The translations under genes and the position numbers were made by a program. Positions 42,082-51,840 of a DNA stretch of 64,000 bases are shown piece by piece. The stretch spans positions 101,532,904 to 101,596,903 of the forward strand of contig NC_073745.1 in the NCBI RefSeq assembly GCF_029784135.1. Reading direction: 5' to 3'. Origin of the DNA: Toxorhynchites rutilus septentrionalis. Lineage: Eukaryota > Arthropoda > Insecta > Diptera > Culicidae. Each line of letters starts with the position of its first letter. Position 1 is the stretch's first letter. The notes beneath the pieces were generated by a model. It did not search any database. It was not told where the DNA came from and saw only the letters and a program-made list of their open reading frames with translations.

Positions 42082-42283
42082 TAAGACTGAGTCGAGCGAG
42101 AATAACGAATTTTGCAATAGTTTTTCTTAGTTTTCCTTTAGTTAAATTTCCCGCCCTCAAGGGCAAGAGACGAATGAACTCTCAGAGTTTAAAGTCTCTC
42201 TAATTCAATACCTTCCTTCCTTCCTTGATTTCTCATTCTCGTTCAACGCTCAGATCGGCAAACATCTGGGCTTCTAGTGTGCA

Positions 42284-42625
42284 GTGCTCTACAAATTATC
42301 CAACACCATACGGTGCGGCAAAGGAAAGGAAGCCATCGGCAACCAACGATGGATGCGGTGCGGCAAAGGGAGCAAAGAAGAGGAAGCAGCGGAGAGCATC
42401 GAATTAAATCTAGTGTGCATTGCTGGCGCGCTCCTCTTCACATCAACAATTGGATGCGGCAAAGGAGACAGAGGAGCGAAGTGCATTGCATCGCATCGTA
42501 TCACACCCGCTATCCGTCGTTTAGCTTGCCAATCAAACCCTCGCAAATCGACGCACAGAAGCCGATGGCGCCAAAGTCAAGGAAAGCATCAGCGAATCCG
42601 TAAAAGCTACCGCTCCCAAAACTAA
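42284..42625 (+). pseudogene. Histone H4 and H2B N-terminal relics
   Basis: 113 open codons. 42449-42526 reads IGCGKGDRGAKCIAS then HRITPAIRRLA in one frame, matching H4 TGRGKGGKG...GAKRHRK...GITKPAIRRLA with internal gaps. Two earlier partial starts (RCGKGKE near 42317, RCGKGSKEE near 42360) and repeated CTAGTGTGCA.TGCT leaders show a tandem duplication of about 134 bp of the leader and start. At 42565 a second frame starts MAPKSRKASANP and stops, close to the H2B start MAPKTSGKAAKK. Neither could make a histone. Confidence 0.5.
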
Positions 42626-42671
42626 ACCGACTGAAACGCAGCAGATTCCGTACAACCCATTAAACCATTCC

Positions 42672-42687
42672 AGTCCTTCTCAGGACT
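42672..42687 (+). terminator. Histone mRNA 3' stem-loop, variant
   Basis: AGTCCTTCTCAGGACT: a 6-bp stem and 4-nt loop fitting the histone 3' element (GGYYYUHHUHARRRCC) except that the basal G-C pair is A-T, a compensated change. CC and ATCA flanks fit, and a purine-rich GAAACAAAAGAG follows at a suitable distance for U7 snRNA pairing. Confidence 0.6.
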
Positions 42688-42775
42688 ATCAATTTGTATT
42701 GAAACAAAAGAGTTTATTTTACTGTTTTCCACTTACCACAAAAACTATATAAAACTATGATCAAAAATACTGCTT

Positions 42776-43480
42776 ATTGACGTAGGATTACGTCTGTCGG
42801 GAACATATTGGGGTACAAACTGAAAATCTAAAATCGAGCAAATCGTGAAAATTGTCCAATTTCAAATGCTTATTGCTCAGTCATTTCATGATGGCATGTT
42901 GAGATTTTTGTGTCAATCTATTTGGGCACTCCATAACAATTTTTAACATTGAATAAAATTATATATGTCATGAAACTAACCATCGAAAAATTGGAAAATC
43001 TCAACCTCTATCCTAAAGGAAATACCCACTTCTGATTGGTCGAAATTGACGACACATGCGGCGGCTCATGTACTTACAATTATTGGTCAGTTATTTCCTG
43101 ATGGATTTACGAGACATTTGCATCAATCGATCTGAGCACGCCATAACAATCCATCACAATTGATAATTTATTAATATCATATGAAACTAGCTAGCAAACA
43201 ATCAAAAAATCTCCAAACGGAAATACCTCGTTCTGATTGGTCGAAATTGAAGATACGGAGAAATCGGCACATCAAAGTAGAGGGAACTTTTGTTCCCATC
43301 GAAGTGTATTCCCTAACAGAGACATGTAAACCAAGCTGCCTGGGGGAAATCATTGCAATTGCAATTACATGAAAGTAGGGGGAGCTTTTGTTTCTACCGA
43401 CATGTATTACCTAACAGAGATTTCAAATCCAAGGTGTCTGGGGGAAATCAGCATGTAGATAACCTCGTGGTCGATATTTG
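42776..43480 (+). repeat. Second histone-type leader with tandem repeats
   Basis: Begins ATTGACGTAGGATTACGTCT and parallels 35450-35735. A second internal copy of about 190 bp follows (about 43080-43255), each closing with CTGATTGGTCGAAATTGA. From 43260 two units of about 95-105 bp share GGGAAC/GGGGAGC-TTTTGTT and CTGGGGGAAATCA, as on the - strand at 30100-30370. Confidence 0.7.
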
Positions 43481-44165
43481 ACTAACGACGCGCACAAATG
43501 GATAGTGCTCATTGTAACTAGCGTGGGCATTGCTGATTGCATACGTGCTGGCGAATAAGTAGGGAGCGATAAGTGTTTTTTTTATTTTCGTTCCAATAAG
43601 AATCTTTCGATGGATTAATTGAAAAATGATATTTCAATGAACTGAATAGAACTAATGTTTGATAGAATATAAATAAAATTTAAATTTGGAACTTTTATGT
43701 TGGTTACTTCGTGAAATTTCATATCAATGACCGATATCAATGTCCAATTTAAATTCGCATTGAGGCATGTCGCATCGCATTCCGTTAGGTTTAAAGCGAA
43801 AATGGAAATGGGTTGAGTAAACACTTAGAAAGTAAGAATTATAAATGAAATTACCTTTTCCATTTCAAATATACTTTCTCTATAAAAAATAAAACTCGTT
43901 TTTTCTGGTGAGAAAACTTGATAATTGTTTTCGATAATGATAATTATCTTATATTACATTGATGAGGTTTTTTCTTTCCTTATTTCATCCATACATAACA
44001 CAGTAGCCACCTAGGGCCACCGAGGGCGGCTTTCATCTCATTTCACTTAGGCATCTTCTATCGTGATACGCACCATCAAATTACTAATCACCATCTTTCT
44101 ATCATTATCACTCGGTTATGGACATTGGTGGAGTGAACAAACAATACCTAACAACCAGACAAAAC
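43481..44165 (+). other. Degenerate interior of the second unit
   Basis: AT-rich, no histone frame recognised. TTATGGACATTGGTGGA at 44116-44132 is a loose match to the end of H4, too weak to call. Confidence 0.35.
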
Positions 44166-44181
44166 GGCCCTTTTCAGGGCC
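44166..44181 (+). terminator. Histone mRNA 3' stem-loop, perfect consensus
   Basis: GGCCCTTTTCAGGGCC, preceded by AAAAC and followed by ACCAAA. This is a full match to the animal histone 3' processing signal, including the flanks that contact stem-loop binding protein; GAAGAG lies about 15 nt downstream. No intact histone gene precedes it. Confidence 0.85.
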
Positions 44182-44310
44182 ACCAAATCACTATCGAAGA
44201 GTTTAACAATGTAATTTTTCAAACATATCCAAAATCAGCATGTAACAAATAGCCTAACAGAATCCTACGTCAGCTATGCGGTTGTGTCTCGGACACAACC
44301 CTCCTGCGAC

Positions 44311-44493
44311 TTTTTCTCACCAGTTTTCAGATATGACATTATTCAGGTTTACAAATGTTATTGAGTAAAATGTACTAAACTCTTGTAGGGATGCGGGTTT
44401 GTTGACAATATGTACAAAAAATTTGTACATTCTACTAATTTTGCATTACCAAATGTATTTGGTAGTTTTCGACCGGGGATTTTTCTAAGTGTA
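44311..44493. mobile_element. ACACTGAGAG-type MITE, right half
   Basis: Matches 61043-61222 (TTTTCTCACCARTTTTCAGA, GGGTTTGTTGACAATATG, TTACCAAATGTATTTGGTAG) and ends TTTTTCTAAGTGTATG. It is the partner of 35229-35449. Confidence 0.8.
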
Positions 44494-45492
44494 TGCGCGA
44501 AGGACACCATAAACAAACTGCAGCGCGCCAAGCGGTTGCCATATAAATCATGGGGACAAAATAACATCATTGAATTGGACAACTCATGATCAGAATTGAA
44601 TTAATCAAAATGCGTTAATTTAATGGTTTAGCTATGTAAATCTGATACAAATGGTATGCAAGCATGATGTTTACTATATTTGTAAGTGTTATAATCCAGA
44701 AAAGGTCTGAATACGTGCCAAATAATAATCAAATAATCAAAAAATCATTGATTAAAAGTTAGCTCAAATGAGGGGCGCATTGGCACCAATAGAAGGTGGA
44801 TTTTATAATCCTTTAAAACATGTGAATCCGTAAATATCTTGTAAAACTGCTTCAAATATGTTTTGAAATATTCGAATACCTGATTTGACACTGGTGCGCT
44901 GAATTATAGCATTCAAAAATGTGGACAAACCATGAGCATATTTTCGAACGGACAAACCAAAATAATTTACCTTACTTTAATTTTTTTTGATAATATTTTT
45001 CGATACACTATCATAGATGCACTTTTAGTATTTCTCACTGTTTTATCTCAAAGCTATCGAGAATAGCGTGCAAAACATTGAAAACTACGTTTTTTTTTAT
45101 AAATATCCTATGTTGAACCTCTAAGGGATTCAAAACAATAGTCAAAATTTCTTATTTAGTACCCTATACAATATTTTCATTAGACCGGATGACTTTGGTT
45201 TGGGAGCACTTTTTACTTCCTTACCCAGCCAGGCCCCTTCTGCATTTCCCAAGAACTTATCGAGCCAAGGGGTAGCCGCTAAACTCGAGGAAGGAATTGT
45301 CCGATTTGGGATGTCATCATTTTATTATATTTTCTGTGTCAAACATGTATTCAATGTAAGGGAGAAACATGTTATTTGCAAGTGATTTAAAAATCTTGAA
45401 CGAGAATTTTGTCTGAAAATAATGATTTTATAATGACGAGTTTTGGTAGAAGTACTAGGAAATTTATTGTAAAAGAAAATTGTGAAGGGTCA
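44494..45492. other. No gene recognised
   Basis: About 1 kb of AT-rich DNA. The frame at 45200-45385 has no known motif. Confidence 0.4.
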
Positions 45493-45884
45493 ATTAGATG
45501 TAGAGATGGGCGAGCGCTCACGAGCCGCTCATTTGAGCCGGTACGTCAGAAAGAGCGTACGATCCACGAAGCCGCGGCTCTCAAATAAACGGCTCTTGAA
45601 TGAACCACGGTTCTTTTATGAGCCGTGGCTCTTTTTGAACCGCGGTTCATTTAAGAGCCGTTCATTTGAGAACCACGGTTCAAAAAAGAACTGCGGTTCA
45701 TACAAGAACCGTGTTTCTTTTAAGAGCCAGCTTATTGATAAAGAACAGTGAATCGTACGCTCGTTCTGGCGAACCGGCAGTGTGGCTTGCGGCAGTGTGG
45801 AAGAAATATATGTTTCCCATGCTGCTTTTTAAGAGGTTTCATTTAACTGTAAACTGTTGTAAATTTTGGCGGATTACATATTTT

Positions 45885-47060
45885 CTCGAAACCCCATAAA
45901 TATGGGTATCTAATGAAAGAACTTGACTAGTTGGACACAGTTATTTATGTAAAATGGAAATCCAAGATGGCGTCATAAAATGACAGACTACTAATTTCGT
46001 CAAAACCCCATCAATATGGGTATCAAATGAAGGGCTTGCCTAGTAGATCACAGTTATTTATGAAAAACTAGCTGACCCGGTGTCATACCATTATAGAAAC
46101 ATTCCTCATACTCAAAAACCCTCACATCCCAAATTGTGCTTGATTAGTTTTAGAGTTATGCAGAAATTTGTTTTTCATTTGTATGACAGCCCACCTTTAG
46201 AGAGCGGGAGGAGTGTCCAACCACCATAGAAATATTTATTGTATCCTAAAACCTCCACATGTCAAATTTGGTTTCATTCGCTTGATTTATTCTCGAGTAA
46301 TTCAGAAATATGTGTTTCATTTGTATGGCAGCCCCTCCTTAGAGAAGGGGTGGAGAGTCTAACTATCATAGAAACATTTATTGCACCCTAAAACCTCAAT
46401 ATGCCCAATTTGGTTTCATTTGCTTGATTAATTCTTGAGTAATGCAGAAGTTTGTGTTATGTGATATGTATTTTTTTCAGAACCCCTCAATATGGGTATC
46501 TAATGAAAAGACTTGACTAGTAGAATATAGTTATTTATGTAAAATGGAAATCCAAGATGGCGGCCGTTACAAAATGGCAGACAACTAATTTCGTCAAAAC
46601 CCCATCAATATGGGTATCAAATGAAACGGCTTGACTAGTAGACCACAGTTATCTATGAAAAATGTAAATCCAAAATGGCCGCCACCTCAACATGGCGATA
46701 TATGTATTTTTTTTTCAAAACCCCCTCGATATGGGTACCTAATGAAAGTACTTGTCTAGTAGCACACAGTTATTTATGTAAAATGGAAATCCAATATGGC
46801 GGCCGTTATAAAATGACAAACTACATATTTTGTCAAAACCTCATAATATGGGTATCAAATAAAAGGACTTGACTAGTAGAACACTGTTATTCGTGAAAAA
46901 TGTAAATCCAAAATAGCGACCGTCACGAAATGACAGACTACTTTTCTTTTGAAAACCCCATCATATGGGTATCAGATGAACGGGCTTGACTAGTAAATCA
47001 CAGTTATGTATGATAAATCCAACCCGCATATGGTTATCGAATGAATTGATTTGACTAATA
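45885..47060. repeat. 118-bp tandem repeats interrupted by a 143-bp-family fragment
   Basis: The word TATGGGTATC recurs at about 45902, 46015, 46492, 46610, 46730, 46850 and 46968, spacing 114-120 bp, with CTTGACTAGTAG and CAGTTATTTATG in each. Between the second and third units, 46073-46460 is a fragment of the family at 9769-10725 (CTAGCTGACCCGG, then GTATGGCAGCCC units), so one repeat inserted in the other. Confidence 0.75.
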
Positions 47061-47212
47061 TAATATAGTTATTCATGAAAACATTCGATTCGAAATATTT
47101 TAAAAACGTTTGGGATACAAAACGGGGAGAAAACTGTGTCGTTATCGAAAACTGCTATATTCTCCCGACTGATAATTCGACATGATCAACATTATATGGA
47201 TCTTTTTTTTTG

Positions 47213-47362
47213 AAAATATTGTGTATTCCGGCGACTTCAGTACCATGTGAGCGAGTTTTTCCGAAAGCAAGACAAGTTTGCAGTGAAAGATGTAGTCGAC
47301 TTTCGTCAGATAACATTGAAAAGATGTTTATAAATAAAAAAAATGATCTTTTTACATTGTGA
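47213..47362 (+). pseudogene. hAT C-terminal dimerisation domain remnant
   Basis: An open stretch KILCIPATSVPCERVFPKA then SRLSSDNIEKMFINKKND ending in TGA. It matches the hAT C-terminal domain (IPATSVPSERVFS followed by RxxLxxxxVExLLFLNxN). The position and strand fit the 3' end of the hosting hAT element; the catalytic core upstream is replaced by repeats. Confidence 0.85.
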
Positions 47363-47588
47363 TGGAAATATATCAGAGAAAACCTTCAGTAAAGAAATAT
47401 TTTTACTTTCTCTGCACTGATTATTGTTTTAAAACTTATTTTTTACGTCTTCCATTCTTTACATATCCGAATAAACCAATTCTTGAAAAGAGCCGTCGAG
47501 CCGCTCAAATGAGCCGGCATTTTACATTGAGCGCACGGCTCTGAGCCGCTCACTGAAATGAACCGTTTTGCCCATCTCTAATTAGATG

Positions 47589-48035
47589 ACCAATCAATGA
47601 ACAATTCCGCGATTGGACCCATGAACGTTCGTCTAGTAAGAATACGTGAAATTTGAAGGTACTGATAACATCCATTTTGGGCGGGACGAATTTGGCCCAT
47701 TCAACTAGAGAAACATTAAGAAGGTCGGCGGGTCAGCTAGTTTTTCCATTCTAATGAAAGAATCATCATATGATACAGTTTTTGTAGCATTCTAATACAT
47801 AGAACACATATTCGGTACTGGAAAGTCAAATTTTATTCATAATTTTCATTTCAAAAGTGTATTCTTTATTCTTCCCAATGAGATAAATATAGATACACCT
47901 CCTGCTTATGAAACTTCATTCATTATTTTTCTTATTGTTTATTGTTTGATACTTGATTTTGGATTAAATATGAATTGATATATGAATATGAATTGATGAA
48001 AAACGGATTGATTTAATTGAAAGTAATCATAAATA
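47589..48035. other. No gene recognised
   Basis: AT-rich spacer. GGCGGGTCAGCTAGTTTTTCC near 47730 resembles an inverted end of the CTAGCTGACCCG-type repeat. Confidence 0.4.
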
Positions 48036-48574
48036 TAACAGTTCGGCTGAAAAATGTATAAGGGGGCACAGTAAAACTATTTTTTTTTGCAAAATTCTGT
48101 TTTATTATTCAACATAATTGCCTTCGAGGGCGATACAGCGATTATAGCGATCTTGCAACTTTTCGATACCATTTTTATAGTATGTACTCTTTTGGTTTTT
48201 CCAAAATAGGCCTCAGTTTCGATAATCACTTCAGCATCGGTCTTAAATTTCTTGCCAGCGAGCATTCTCTTCAGGTCTGCAAACGGAAAATAGTCGCTGG
48301 GGGCCTGATCTGGTGAGTACGGTGGTTGCGGAAGCAATTCGAAACCCAATTCATGCAATTTCGCCATCGTTTTCATTGATGTGATTTTTCCATTTTTTTC
48401 ACAATAACAAAAGTTGTTTAGCTTTCAATGTTGTAACTCACGAACCAATCGACCGATTGCTGTCAAACTTTGACACGTATCCATTGAAAGATGGTGTTTT
48501 GTGATAGTCAAGCAGATTTTTGCAAGAGGCGCCGTCTAGACGTCAACCTTATGAACTTTTCAGCCGAACTGTTA
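48036..48574 (-). mobile_element. mariner internal-deletion derivative
   Basis: Element 48038-48572 flanked by TA. Ends are inverted repeats of about 28 bp beginning ACAGTTCGGCTGAAAA. On the - strand a 99-codon frame begins MKTMAKLHELGFELLPQPPY and continues SPDQAPSDYFPFADLKRML, the C-terminal third of a mariner transposase with the last catalytic Asp. The N-terminal DNA-binding part and the first two catalytic residues are deleted, and the tail is frameshifted. Both ends look intact, so a related transposase might still recognise it. Confidence 0.88.
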
Positions 48575-49135
48575 CATGAAGTTTGAATTTGAGTGAATCA
48601 TTCCAAAAATGCGTGCTACATTTCCTCACTCCTCTAGTTCTAGCTCCCGATCTACCTATCATATTTTGTATTTGGACGTTCAGAGCAACCGCGCTCGGGT
48701 AGAGAAAATAAACTAGCAAAGGAAATAAAGGAGATATACAAAATTTACAAGCTCATTCGGATTCACTTTCTTTCTTTCTTTCTTTGTTTTTAAGAGGCTT
48801 TAAACTTTTGCAGTTCATTCGCCTCTAAACCGGATTCACTCAACCGCATTTGCACCCCGCTCAAAAACACGATCTTGAGCCTTATCTGACGCACAACGTC
48901 GTTCTCTCCTGTTTCATGCACCCGTATCGTTAAAAACATGCGTGTCCGGAAAGATCGGTTTCAACACTTTGCAAACCTATATGACATGGACGTTTCTCCT
49001 TGTGAGTGTGTGTTTGCTTCTTATGGTCCTTCTCCGTCTCATTACCACTAGTTCCTAGTGACATCATAAATTGTATCTATCAAATAACAAGAATCATACT
49101 GTGAAACATTTTATTTCGATTCTGAACATCTTCAT
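48575..49135. other. No gene recognised; short TTTC microsatellite
   Basis: (TTTC)n at about 48767-48784. No ORF or repeat end of note. Confidence 0.5.
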
Positions 49136-50224
49136 TTATAACCACCCACAATATTTGTATCCTCCTACATCTCTACAGTGTTGCATTCGAGATGTCCACT
49201 TCTCGAAACAATACCGGAAGTCCTCTCGTGTCAACGCCTCCAAGACGCTTGTCGCTTTCTCTGTCACAGCTTCAACGGACTCAAATCGTGTTCCTACCAA
49301 TCCAGATTTCACTTTGGGAAGCAGATAAAAGTCAAAAGGCGCAAGATCCGGCGAGTATGGCGGATGGTCTAACACTGGGATGCTGCGCTCGGCTAGAAAT
49401 CTCTTGACTGACAATGCGGAATGAGCCGGCGTATTCTCCTGGTGGAGAACCCAGCCCTTGTTCGTCCACAATTCGGGTCGCTTTTCCTTCATACTCTCGC
49501 AGAATTCATCAAGAACGTGAAGATAGTGGTGTTGATCGATAGTTTGGCCTTCGGGAACCCAGTGAAGATGAACAATTCCGTGAATATCGAAAAACACTAT
49601 CATCATTACTTTGACTTTTGTTTTGCTGATTCGAGCTTTTTTGGGTGATGGTGATGGTGATGTTGGTGGACTCTCGGGTTCCTCCTTTATTTGTTGGTCA
49701 TAAGCAAAAATCCACGACTCGCCACTGGTTATTATCCTTTCCAACAGGTTTGGCTCACTTTCGATGGCATTTAAAGTATCCGTACAAACACTTTGGCGAG
49801 CTGCTTGCTGTTCAAACGTGGGAACTTCTGGGACCATTTGTCCGCACACTTTTTGCAAGTTCCAATTGATACGTAAAATTTGACGTGTGCTTTCCCTGTC
49901 AATTCCAACAATTTCAGAAATCTCACGAATACCCAACCGACGGTCGGATCGAACCAGGTTACCGATTTTTTCGATATTGTCTTCCGTTCTGGATGTGATA
50001 GGGCGACCTGGGCGTTCATCATTTTCAACGTCCTCTCGGCCAGCTTGAAAACGCTTGAACCACTCGAAAACACGGGTACGCGACATACAATCATCACCAT
50101 ACACTTTCTTCAGTGAATTATAAGTTTCAGTAGCGGTATTTCCATTTTTCATACAAAATTTCACAATAACTCTTTGTTCTACTGTCTCACTCAACATTTT
50201 TGTTTTCAAGCGGAACAAAAACAA
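49136..50224 (-). CDS. mariner-type transposase frame, full length but lacking two catalytic aspartates
   Basis: 362 uninterrupted codons; the second Met at 50197 (MLSETVEQRVIVKFCMKNG) is the likelier start. The N-terminal paired-type helix-turn-helix region is well preserved (YGDDCMSRTRVFEWFKRFQ, GREDVENDERPGRP). At the first catalytic position the family's TGDESW is TSGESW, so Asp is Gly. At the second, HxDNxPAH is HQENTPAH, so Asp is Glu. The third (PYSPDLAPFDFYL) keeps its Asp at the mariner spacing of 34. The linker holds a TSPSPSPKK run. Length and C-terminus (LVGTRFESVEAVTEKA) fit the mauritiana-like group. Terminal repeats were not identified. Either a recently dead copy or a frame kept for DNA binding. 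Confidence 0.85.
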   Translation of the reverse strand: MFLFRLKTKMLSETVEQRVIVKFCMKNGNTATETYNSLKKVYGDDCMSRTRVFEWFKRFQAGREDVENDERPGRPITSRTEDNIEKIGNLVRSDRRLGIREISEIVGIDRESTRQILRINWNLQKVCGQMVPEVPTFEQQAARQSVCTDTLNAIESEPNLLERIITSGESWIFAYDQQIKEEPESPPTSPSPSPKKARISKTKVKVMMIVFFDIHGIVHLHWVPEGQTIDQHHYLHVLDEFCESMKEKRPELWTNKGWVLHQENTPAHSALSVKRFLAERSIPVLDHPPYSPDLAPFDFYLLPKVKSGLVGTRFESVEAVTEKATSVLEALTREDFRYCFEKWTSRMQHCRDVGGYKYCGWL

Positions 50225-50254
50225 ACAACTATTATACGAACGGAGGCTAGAGAG

Positions 50255-51840
50255 AAACCAAGACGGGTCTATGGTACTAGGTGAGGCCGTTTCGTCACTA
50301 AGTTGGTAGTGAAGCGGTATATGAAAACAGTACGGAAGAAAGCAGAAGGGGAATTATTTGCTTGTAGCGTGAAAGAGACAGACTGATCACGAGCGAGCTT
50401 CGGCACTAGCGTATTGTTTTTTGTTTACAAACAAAACACAGTAGACTTCCAAGATGGCTGAAGAGTGGTTTTAGCAAGTTGGCCCACCTTAAGCCGGGTT
50501 CAGACGGTGCGAGCAAGCATACGAGTCGGTCTAGTCAGTTACTGCAGTGCAGCTACTCACACCGTGTGAACACATCATGCCAGTTATTGTCATGTGTGAT
50601 CCGGCGTGCGAGCTACTTCAAAGTTTTTTGAATTTACTCGCACTCGCATGCTTCAAAACGTCAAAAACAGAATTTAGCGTTCGAATCAGGGATGCCAAAT
50701 GTAAAGAAATGTCTCTATTTTTAAGATATTTGAAAATATGCGAAGATATTTATAGACTTGAAAATTATTGGAAAAACAAATAAAACCCTCATAGTTTCTT
50801 AACGAAATCATTGTTATTCTGTTTTGCACGCTGGCGGGGCACGCTTTCTTTTTGAGATAGTTTTCTGGAGAATGTCTAATATAGAATCATTATCAGGCAC
50901 AATTTTCATTCAAAATTCACTCACAACTTGCGAAAAAAAGTAAGGTTCTAAGAAACAGAATACATATTCGATTTAAAAAAGTACATTTTCATTCATTATT
51001 TTAATTTTTGACGCGTGTGAATAAAATTTTAAAAAGTCTTCTAGACTATCATTTAAAGCATCACATACTTCCGGAATTATCTTAGCTATGGATGCTTTCG
51101 AGATTCTAAAAAATATCGACAACAATCTGAACAATATTCCAGAAGAAAGGCATATCAATGTCATTTATATTATCACTCTTGCAGGTACAGCATCCTTCAT
51201 GAGTGTATCTTGGCGTTGTATTTGTGGAGCAATTAAATTCAACAGTTTTTCCACTTGTTCAGGTGTTATTCTCAACACTGCTCTGTAATCTCTATAAAAT
51301 TGTGTAATGATACATTCAACTGAAAACCTAAGATGAAAACTACCAATAAAGAAGTCGATTTCGGACCAATCATTTGACAAATTCGGACCTGATTGCTGTT
51401 TCTGACTATTTGATGGACATTTGAAAAATCGCCTGGCATCCCAGGTAAACCCGTGCCGTAGTATCTAGTTTCTCGCCAGCAGCTCACACTATGTGAACGG
51501 ACAAGGCGAGTCAACCAATTGTCAAGCGAGTCCACCGGGTCAGTAGCTGCTCATTGTCAAGTCAGCTACTAGCAACGTATAAATGGGCCTTTAGGATATA
51601 CTTCGAGGCGCCTTGGCTAAAACCACTCTTCAGCCATCTTGGAAGTCTACTGTATTTTGTTTGTAAACGCTATTGCCGAAGCTCGCTCGTGATCAGTCGG
51701 TCTCTTTAACTCTACAAGCAAATAATTCCCCTTCTACTTTCTTCCGTGCTGTTTCCATATACCGGCCTCACCTAGTACCATAGATCCGTCATGGGTTTAG
51801 CAAGTTGGCCCACCTTAGTATATACTTCTAGGCAAGGCGT
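50255..51840. mobile_element. AAGGCGCCTAG-type MITE head-to-head dimer, split by Harbinger copy 2
   Basis: 50255-50491 is a reverse copy of the MITE at 23680-23925 (ends GTGGTTTTAGCAAGTTGGCC, CACCTTA). After the Harbinger insertion it resumes at 51591 with TTAGGATATACTTCGAGGCG, CCTT, and a forward copy follows at once (GGCTAAAACCACTCTTCAGC) to about 51830. The two copies share one terminal repeat, and that repeat is the insertion site. Confidence 0.8.
50489..51593. mobile_element. PIF/Harbinger-type non-autonomous element, copy 2
   Basis: Element 50492-51590 (1.1 kb) flanked by TTA. Ends AGCCGGGTTCAGACGG and TATAAATGGGCCT match copy 1 at 14935-16434. On the - strand 51380-51165 reads SNDWSEIDFFIGSFHLRFS then LRITPEQVEKLLNLIAPQIQ and RQDTLMKDAVPA, and 51164-50973 reads LLSIFFRISKASIAKIIPEV, together the N-terminal half of a Harbinger nuclease. 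The DDE core is absent. Confidence 0.85.

Larger units (their letters stand above)
45493..47588 (+). mobile_element. hAT element with transposase remnant
   Basis: Element 45501-47580 flanked by the 8-bp duplication ATTAGATG (45493-45500 and 47581-47588). Terminal inverted repeats start TAGAGATGGGC; hAT elements have 8-bp duplications and TAGxG/CAGxG ends. The first 250 bp hold palindromes such as GAACCACGGTTC and GAACCGCGGTTC. Inside lie the 118-bp array, a piece of the 143-bp family and the C-terminal dimerisation domain. Most of the transposase is missing, so it is non-autonomous. Confidence 0.88.

Noticed and set aside
44116..44132. H4 C-terminus just before the second stem-loop
   Set aside because: Only a loose match over about 15 nt that needs an indel; upstream DNA shows no H4 similarity.
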